Assembly: GCA_020543525.1 (NCBI GenBank)
Contig: JAHYIO010000031.1
Span: 124,001-188,000 of the forward strand
DNA length: 64,000 nucleotides
Direction: 5' to 3'
Origin: Coriolopsis trogii
Lineage: Eukaryota; Basidiomycota; Agaricomycetes; Polyporales; Polyporaceae
Positions 56,013 through 64,000 of the stretch are shown in pieces. Each line of letters opens with the position of its first letter. Positions within the stretch are counted from its first letter, which is position 1. Made by a program: the position numbers and the translations under genes. The notes under the pieces are model-generated. The model was not told where the DNA came from and did no database searches. It saw nothing but the letters and a program-made list of their open reading frames with translations.

Positions 56013-59000
56013 TCATTCAATATCGGATCCCGGGTCCAGCAGACGCGCGTCGTTCTCGTCGTCGCTCTGACGCACAGCTTTCGGAGCCGCATGTTCGACG
56101 TCGACCTGGAATGCCGCCCAGATTGACTCGAGTTCGGGCGCGTTGACCACCATTTCCAACAACTCTCTCCCAGCATCTGCGAGGCAATTGAGAAACGGTG
56201 CGACAGAGGAGTTCAGTAGTCACGTTAACGCGGAGCCGAGCGAGTCACGACCCACCAGAGACCACCTCCATCTTCTGCTGGTGTTCCCAGGATAATACTG
56301 TCGGTAGCTCGCAGTAGCTAACGCGTCCGACAGCAACAGTGAACATGTGCCAGAGACCCGGGAACGATCGCTTGTGCGCCGTGAGCTTATGACGAAGGTA
56401 GGCGTAGTCTGCGCCCTTGAAAAGGGAGCACAGGATGACCATTATCTGCCTAATCATGCTGATCGTCCTGTATGGCATATCTTAGCGAAAGGTAGAACGA
56501 GATGAAGGAGAGGTGAATACCAAGCAACAAGATCGGGCGAGGCAAGGAACGCCTCGTCTTCCTCGTACATCGGGTCACTAACGCGCATGAGCAAGACCAC
56601 CATGGAAGGCACCAGCGTCTCCGACCGTAGCAATATGGCACGCGTGTCGTCCTCCCGGTGTAAGAGAGACCCGATGAATTGTATGATAGCCATTCTGAGC
56701 GATCGCCCCTAAATTTTCAATCCCTTGAGAACAGCCAGTACATCTGAAATTTCATTAAGCGTACCTCTGGCCCATCGTAATCATCGTTCTTGAGCAGGGA
56801 CGCCAGGCATTCGATGTGAGGTATACGGTTGTACTCCCTCTCATCGTCGCTGTCCGAGAGATCAAGAGTGAGGAATTGCTTGTGCATGCCAGGATCTGCA
56901 AATCAATGTCAAGTGTCATACGCGGACGAGGCACTGATGACGAGTGCGTACACGACGCCATGAGGCAGAAGACTCGTAAGGCTCGCTGCAGAAGCCATGC
57001 CGGTTGTCGCGCATTGAGGAGCACAGACAAAACATCTGGTGTACGAATAACGACTGTCAGCCTATTGGACGAGGATAAGCTTCAGTACCCGTCAAAGCCC
57101 AATCGAATCCCCTCTACCTCATCGCCAATTCCGGAGGTGTATTCCATACGATTGCTTCGAGCAAGCCCATTGTCTCCGCCGCAACGTCACGCTGTCTATC
57201 GTCCAGACTTTCTTCGCGAGGATGAAGCACCTCTCGCACAACATTACAGAGCAGGTCCAGTATTTTCGGGGGTAGGTCACCACCGCCCAAGCCATCGACA
57301 GGGGCCAGCACCAGCGGGACGAAGGGTATGAAGAGCGCTATAATCTTGAGCATGTCCAGAAGTGCTGCCAGTAGATCGGCCTGTATGCGGTTATTCTGAT
57401 ACGGCGCAACTTCGTGACAGGATCCTCACTCACTGACTGTAGATTGCAAAGTATCCGACCTGTAGCCAAAAGTGTGTCACTGATGCTATGGATAGCGTCG
57501 GGAGTATCTAACGCCTTGAGAGTAGTAGGAGCAAGGACGTCCAATAGCTTCGCACTTTGCGTCGCATACGTCTGCACGTCATCAGGTGATGCCGACGAGG
57601 GTAGTGTATACTTCAGGAGCATCTGCAGAGTTGGCTGCCCGGTGGAGAGATGCCTATGCGTCAAAATGATCCGTTGGAGCTGTGTATCATGACTGTCAAT
57701 TGCAACGAAGGACAGTTGCAGATGAGCAACATACCTCTTGCGTCCAATCCGGTGTCAGGAGCGGTGTTCCTGACGGCTCTTGCAGGATTGGCATGTCGTC
57801 CTTTATCGCCACATCTTCGTTTGTCTCAGCAGGAGGCTCGAATGGTAGGTCAGGACTGCTGTTAGGGGCAGATAAAGGATAGTGGCTGGATCTAGGTCCA
57901 GCTTCCGGCTGTTTCCCTTTCGCATTTGCGACAGGCTCCCCGCGCAGCCTCTGCACAAACGCGCTCGACTGGGGGGACTGGTGGACATGCTCCGCAGGAA
58001 CGTCAAACGGATTGTCGTCGTAAAGGACGCTATCATCGACCTCAACGACGGCGCGTTCTTTGCCTTTCTTCGTCCGCGCCACTTGGCTCGGCATAGGCTG
58101 AGAGGATTCAGTTCGCGTCTCGCTATTCGCGTGTCCTGGGGCGAACGAATTCACGAAACCGAGACGATTTGACTGCTTCTCCGGGGGCGTTGCGGGTAGT
58201 TGCACGACCTTCTTGCGATGCTTGCGTGTAGGACTCTCCGGGAGTTCTGTTTCTCTTGGTCGAATGGGAGTCGCACCGGCGATACGCTTCTGGCTCGCCG
58301 CAGAGATAGGCGTAGGCGGAGGAAGATGATCGATACGATTCGTCCGTACTGACCACGGCGTCCTACGATTGGACGTCTCCAGCTCATGTTGCTGAAGCAA
58401 ACGCGACGACGATAATCAAGACGGGTCTTCGATTCAGTGGCACGAGTGTTACCTTGAATACATACTGCGTCTTCACCCGTTCAATTTCTTCCCGCATCTC
58501 CCTCCGAAGTTTGACTTGTACAGCCTCCGCTTCCTCCTTTGCTGCCTTGATACGAGCCACTTCCGCCGCGTGATCTTTTGCAGCCTGAGGACATGAACAC
58601 CATCGAAAGCGTTGGCGGGACGACGACACACCTTCTCTATGCTCTTCCTCAGTATACTAACTTCGCCCTCCTTCGCATACCGAGCGTTGCGTGCTTCCTC
58701 CAGCTCAGTGCTGGTCTGTTGTTGGGCTTTCAGGAGCTACCATACAATGAGACACGCGCATACAAGGTCCATTGTGTCCATACACGCACCCCTTCTAGCT
58801 GCGCCTTGAGCATCTCTACCTCTATACGGAGGTTTCGCTCGCTCTGTCCCTGTGTGGAAGGCGGTAGCGGTTGAGATACTGGAGGCGGTGGTGCGGATGG
58901 TGATGCTACGCGTGGTCTCGAAGGCCCAGTAGTAGCTTGTTGTCGATCCACGGGCACAGAAATAGATGGAGAAGAGGCTCTTGTACCTCTCTGTTGCCTC

Positions 59001-59794
59001 TGTGCTCCTTGAAGCGCAGAGGTCCCCGACTGGGGCTTCTGGACCGGCGGACGAGAGGCAGAGAACGGCGGTCGCGACGGTCGCGCATTGGTGTATTGAT
59101 CCCTGGACGGGGCTGGTGCAGGAGATGCGCGGGAAGTCTGCCTCTGAGCAGAAGGAGTAGGTGCAGGCGGTGGGTGGGACGGGGGTGGGATGAAGTCCGC
59201 AAGAGCGGCTTGTATAGAGCTTAGTGTGGACTGTCGTGAAGGTCTGGTCCCTTGCGGCGGCCGCACAGTACTCGTAGCGTGTGCCTGACCAGATCCTGAT
59301 GCAGCAGAGCCAGCACCATGAGAGCTACTGCTCGAGGTACGCAGAAGGAAACGTTGAGGTAGGGTGGGGGCACGCACTGGAGCCGGAGCATCTTGGTGGG
59401 AAGTACTCGCACCGTTAGGATCAGCAGGAGACCTCCGTATCTGAGCAGCTAACTCGTTCGCTGATTCGCGCTGAGCCGCAGGGAATTTGTACGAGCCATC
59501 TCCGACGATAGAGATGTCAGGCAGGTCTTCATCATAGTCGTCGCTCACAGAAATTGCGCGTATTTGAGGTAAAAGTCCGTCAGGTGCGGCGCCGTGCGAT
59601 GTTTTCTGTTTCTTCGCGGCGGGTAGAATTGCGCCCTGGAAGATAGGTCGTCGTTGACCGGAGACGGTTCTTTGTACTTCAGGTCGTCGCTGCTGCTGCT
59701 GCAGTGCTTTCTGCTCCTGCTGGTCGATAGCTGCTAGAGTCGCGTCGTCGAAAACCAGGTCATCGTCGGGAAAGTAGTCGTCTGAGCCGTCCAT
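56013..59794 (-). CDS. ATRIP: ATRIP/Rad26/Ddc2-like DNA-damage checkpoint protein
   Basis: 1067 aa in eleven exons: 59794-58790, 58736-58632, 58584-58453, 58391-57735, 57679-57434, 57380-57118, 57061-56952, 56895-56765, 56708-56521, 56458-56256, 56176-56013; all phases close. The N-terminus has an acidic amphipathic element (DDDLVFDDATLAAIDQQEQK), as in the RPA-binding end of ATRIP. A Ser/Pro/Gln-rich linker and a central coiled coil (about 325-415) follow, then an all-helical HEAT-like C-terminal half. This layout is that of the ATR partner that recruits the kinase to RPA-coated ssDNA. The assignment rests on architecture, not on a strict motif. Confidence 0.68.
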
Positions 59795-60375
59795 GACATA
59801 GCGAGCAAGAGAGACAAGTGGAATGAGTAGTGGTAGCGCAAGAGATTAGGAGACCCGACGCGTTTCCTCTTCACGCGCACACGTGACTTAGCCACACAAG
59901 TCTGGAGACGACTGATAGAGGACAGAAAACTCGTATGCATTCGGAAAACATGAAAGTAGTGTACAACGAACAGGATCAGGCTAGTACACGAGTCCCACAT
60001 AAGACAATACGCGGCATCGAGCCTATCCAAACGGTCACGGTCCGACGCACGCCCAAACGTGAGCACTGGACACACGCCGCGGCATCGATTGTAGCGGTCA
60101 TTGGGAGAGCGCATAGCAAGCAGCTCCTGGGGCACGCCCAAGAGCAGACATGCATGGCGTGCCAGACAGTGCACACATGCATGCATGCCGAGAAGGGAGC
60201 CATCTCAGTCAGCAATCAGGGAAGTATCCGACCGTCGGTGGTGCACGCTAGGCTGGAGAGAGGGCATCCCACGCTGAGCAGCGCGTCGCGTCTGCTCAGA
60301 GAGGACGAGCACAAGCCAGAAGTTCTTGAGCTTCTTCGACGTTTCCTAGGTGCTGGCATGCCGCCGGTCGTGGTG
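59795..60375. other. Spacer between ATRIP-like gene and UPF2
   Basis: Holds the ATRIP-like promoter and UPF2 3' flank. It includes an alternating ATGCATGC-type run (GCACACATGCATGCATGCCG, about 60171-60190). No gene supported. Confidence 0.55.
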
Positions 60376-63300
60376 CTAGCCTGCTATACGTATCTTGATA
60401 GGGCCTTGCTTGCTGCGTGCTTCGAGCGCTGAGTAGTAGCCACTGTCAGACAGGAACTCTGGTATAAGGGAGCATCGCCGCTCACCCTTGAGCTCTTCAG
60501 CTTCTTCGCGCTGTTCATAGTTGAGGACGAGTCGCTTTAGATGCTGCTGTTCGACCTTGTCTTGCATCTGCGCCGTCCGCGTTTGCACAGCCAGAGCTGA
60601 TTCGGCGGGTATAGCTATCTGTCGAGTCTGCTCCTAGTTAGCTTGCATCGTAGAGACAACCAACGCAATCTCACCTGTTGCTTGTTGCCGCGTTTGGTGA
60701 ATAAGGTGAAGTTCATGACTCCGGGACCATTCCCGCTCTCAGCACCACCCTCGCCAGCCTCATCAACATCGTCGTTCCTCTTCTTGCGCAGGACCGGCGG
60801 CGGCAGCGTGCTATCCCAAAGCGCCAGCGCCGTCTTCTTATCAACCTTGCGCGAATCCCCGGACGTATCGGTGACCAATTTGGCGAGCTCTTTCGCGAAC
60901 TCTGCGTCATCTTCCTCCGTAGGACCCAGGTTCTCGTTGGTGGAAGACGACTTGAGGAGCACGGCTTCGGGGGACGGCGCGCGGTCATCAATCTAACATC
61001 CGCTTGACTTGAGAAGACAGAAATCAGGCTTAAAGAGTAGCACGTACCGGGGAGTCAGCTTGCATCTCATCCTCATCCTCTTCCTCATCGTCTCTTCGCT
61101 CTTTCTCCTCATCATCGTCGTCTCCACCACTCTCCTCCCCACTGTCGTCGCCTCCATCGCCGTCCGCATGCGCAACTGGTGCGAAGACAAGTCAGTGATC
61201 CATGACACACCAGGAAGAGATCATGGAGCTTACTGCCTGCGTTTTGCAGCGCTACGCTGAACATCTCATCGACCGCACTAGCGGCCTCCTCGAACGTCTT
61301 ATACGGTACTAGTTTCGGTCTGACAGCCTACAATGACCACGTAAGATGACATGTCCAGCAATCAGCACGCTCAAGGTAACAACTTCCGACTGACCTCGAG
61401 GGAATCGGTCAGCATGAACTCCACATCCATAGGCAACGGCGCCTTGCAGTGAACATACAGCTGGAAGAACGTGAGAAAGTTGTCCAGCTTCTTCTGCTGC
61501 GACCCGCGGTCAAAGCACATTCCGCACGTGTCGAGCAAGACGCAGACGAGTCGGATCCGGAAAAAGTCGTCTGGCATGTCGATGGGACAGGGCTGGCCCG
61601 GGAGCGGTCTCCCGTCCGCTGACAATATGTATTAGCGACGGGCTATGACTGACTGAGACCCACAGCGGAGACACGTACGATGACCGAATGTGACCAAGGT
61701 CCAAAGGGTGTCAAAGATGATGCCGCTAGAAATCAGTCTGTAGATGTACAGCTCCCCGAGGAACTTCATAGACGCGATTCTCCTCTGGTTCATGCTGTAT
61801 AGATTCTGTTCCAGTCCACGCCTGATGTTCTCAAGCACCTGGTCGACGACTCCAATTGAGAACGCGGGGTGATACCGCTGCAGGTCGTAAGTGAGCATCG
61901 CCAGGAGCGGAACGTGGCTGTACTTGAGCTTCCACGGCTTCGTGAACACCTTGTGCAACGTGCGCAAGACGACTGCATCCGACCAATCCAGCTTGCGGAG
62001 AAGCTTGAGGACCTTATCGATCGTCTTCTTCGTGAGGACGTCGAAGATCAGGTGCCGAATGAACAGCTCCATCGGCGTGCGCTCCTTAACCTGGCGTGCA
62101 GCACGCTCCGGTGGGTTGCACTGGGTATATGCCGAACATTCAGATGTGGCAAACACAACCGTGTATAGGCGGATACACACCTGATAGTACGCATTCTCTA
62201 GGAGGACGAGCTGACGCTGATCAAAGTGCTGCATACTCTGCTTCCGGCGCATGAGCTCAATCATCTTGCTGAACGGCTCATGCGTGTCTTCGCTCCTCAA
62301 CAAGAACCGGCCACACCCCTCAAGGAGCATGGCGAGGTTCTCCACGTTGGTCCCAGAGAAGTCGTCCAGGCACACCTTGTACATGTGAAGGATGACGTGG
62401 GGTGGTACGACGCGAAACTTCGTCAAGTTGGAAAGGAAGATGATGTTACGCATTCGAACTTCGGCAAGCTCCTTCACTACGTTCTTCTTACGTTGCAGGT
62501 ATCGAAACTCGTCGTCAAGCTGCAGAGGATTTCAGTGGTCGTTTGCAGTTAAGGAAGATCGGTGGATCTCATACCGCGGCAACGATCTCGTTTCCTATGT
62601 CCGGCATGTATCGATTGAGAATAGCGATGAGCCGAGAATAGTGAGGCAGAAGGTCCGTGCGATTCTTCGGGATTTGGGTCATGAACCTGATTAGCCGTTT
62701 TCTTGCAGCTTTCGAGTTCAGAAAGGCGAAATCGACCGCAGCTTGGTCGATAAGTGACCGGTTTGTCGCATCCGGCAAGCGGGCCAGCAACGCTGTGAGC
62801 AATTGCGATGGTCCCTGCGGTGCCAACTGGGGAGTGCTGGACGGGGACTCCTTGGGCGTCCCAGGTGTGGGGGTCGGCGCACTTGGCAGATGGTCAGCAA
62901 CGCGACCTGAATATCAATCATTGCCAGAGACACCGACTCATCCGCGTTGTCGTCACCCACTTCCTCGCCCTTGCCATTCACAACCACAGTACCGTCCGTG
63001 TCGATCCTCATCTCCGCAAGCTCCTCTTCGAGCTTCCTGACCTCCTCGTCCACGCGCTCCTTCTCACGCTTCTGTCTCTCGGTTGTGTCGTCCTTGTCCT
63101 CTTCGCCATCTCCCTCCAGCCCAAGGACACTCCGCGGAACATAGTCTTTGAGGTCTGGGATTTCTTCGAAGAACCGACGCTCCTCCTCGTCCTCCCACTT
63201 ACCTCCTCCGCTCGACAGGTCTTCGCCATCTCCGCCAAGACCGTTGATACCCGTGCTCATACCGATCTGGATAGACTCTGACTTTTGCGAAGCCGTCTTC

Positions 63301-64000
63301 AAAGTCGGCATGGGAAGATACAGCTGCTCGGAAAGGCTGTGATATCGTGAGCGAGGGCACGACATAGAGCAACGTAGCTCCTACCTCTGGCAACTGGCCA
63401 GCAATTTCTCATAGCTCTTCGTCATCTTCTCATAAGCTTGCTGTCGGTCCTCGAAGATCTCGCCAGACCGAATATATGCTTCGTGATTCCTCCTGTCCTG
63501 CTCTTGCAAACGCTGGCGTTCCCGTGAGTATGAGCTGCGTATACAGGAATGAATACACTTACGTTGTGTTCGATCACGAGCTTCTTCGCCACGTTGTCGA
63601 AATACCCTTCGCACATCTTCTTGAAGCGGTCCCGGATTTCTTTCTCCACCAATTCTTCACTCTCGTTCAAAAGGGTTGGGAAAGCGCCATTCGCCTGCGT
63701 AGCCTCTTCGCTAGCGGTACCGGAGAGCGTTCCTTGCTCAGGTGCGGCAGACACCTGCTTGGCGGCAGATGGAGGCACGATACCCAGGTAAGGCCGGGAG
63801 TATGACTTGAGGAAAACCAGGAGCAGCGGCAGGGATGATAGGGATGGGTCATTGGACAACTGAAGGGCGCATGTAAAGCAAACGTATGCAGCGTACAATC
63901 CCGAACACGTACCAGGTCCCGCACGGCCTTCATAATCCATTCTCCACCACTCCTGTCCGGGCCATCCCTGATGATCCCCACAAGTGCAAGTTCTGCACAT
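60376..64000 (-). CDS. UPF2: Nonsense-mediated mRNA decay factor UPF2/NMD2 (N-terminus outside window)
   Basis: Scaffold bridging UPF1 and UPF3. About 990 aa are visible from thirteen exons: >64000-63913, 63859-63563, 63512-63385, 63336-62957, 62906-62575, 62519-62181, 62120-61679, 61618-61395, 61327-61234, 61175-61048, 60992-60675, 60633-60486, 60428-60376. MIF4G segments include GIIRDGPDRSGGEWIM, NRRNHEAYIRSGEIF-like DRRNHEAYIRSGEIF, RMRNIIFLSNLTKFRV, ENIRRGLEQN and FFRIRLVCVLLDTCG. A long Asp/Glu tract (about 61048-61175) precedes the C-terminal UPF1-binding part (NFTLFTKRGNKQQ). It ends EARSKQGPIKIRIAG. The last intron (60429-60485) is 57 nt without a stop. The donor choice for the 62907-62956 intron is the least certain. 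Confidence 0.92.

Overview
This is a stretch of nuclear DNA from a filamentous basidiomycete, most likely a wood-decaying Agaricomycete and plausibly Polyporales. Three things point that way. Genes are split by many 44-75 nt introns with CTRAY-like branch points. There is a secreted glucuronoyl esterase with an N-terminal CBM1. HET-domain and P450 families are present, together with an I/Tad-type LINE and a Ty1/copia element. All exon joins below were worked out by hand from splice signals and reading-phase agreement; no transcript evidence was available.

Left part (1-9.8 kb): the 3' two thirds of a mitochondrial carrier gene, then a scrambled duplicated zone (1.2-3.3 kb) with a second decayed copy of the carrier 3' end and three decayed copies of a HET-gene 3' end. 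Next come an intact HET-domain gene (minus strand) and a CBM1-glucuronoyl esterase gene (minus strand).

Mobile block (9.8-22.9 kb): a LINE of about 6.3 kb flanked by a 13-bp target duplication and ending in AATAAA plus poly(A). A 320-bp MITE-like element has inserted in its ORF1. A 6.5-kb Ty1/copia element has inserted in its ORF2 reverse transcriptase; it has apparently identical 567-bp LTRs and a 5-bp target duplication. Removing the insertions restores both LINE reading frames exactly, except for two internal stops in ORF2. The copia LTR contains a 55-nt intron-like segment followed by a second copy of its flanks in spliced form, and the primer-binding site matches the anticodon arm of initiator tRNA-Met (half-tRNA priming).

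Middle part (23.5-42 kb): very-long-chain 3-oxoacyl-CoA reductase (minus), a small uncharacterised protein (plus), a phytanoyl-CoA-dioxygenase-like protein (minus, 10 exons), a large disordered protein (minus), an ABC transporter (minus, 11 exons) and two more HET-domain genes in tandem (plus). The three intact HET genes share start, length and intron position.

Right part (42-64 kb): an unresolved ORF region, an amidohydrolase-like protein (plus), a coiled-coil protein with a GX3 repeat array (plus), a 12-exon cytochrome P450 (minus), a P450 3' relic (minus), an FAD monooxygenase (minus), an ATRIP/Rad26-like checkpoint protein (minus) and most of the nonsense-mediated-decay factor UPF2 (minus), which runs off the right edge.

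The genes are not an operon. The neighbourhoods that suggest shared history are the P450/P450-relic/FAD-monooxygenase trio, the carrier/HET duplication, and the ATRIP-UPF2 pair of housekeeping genes.
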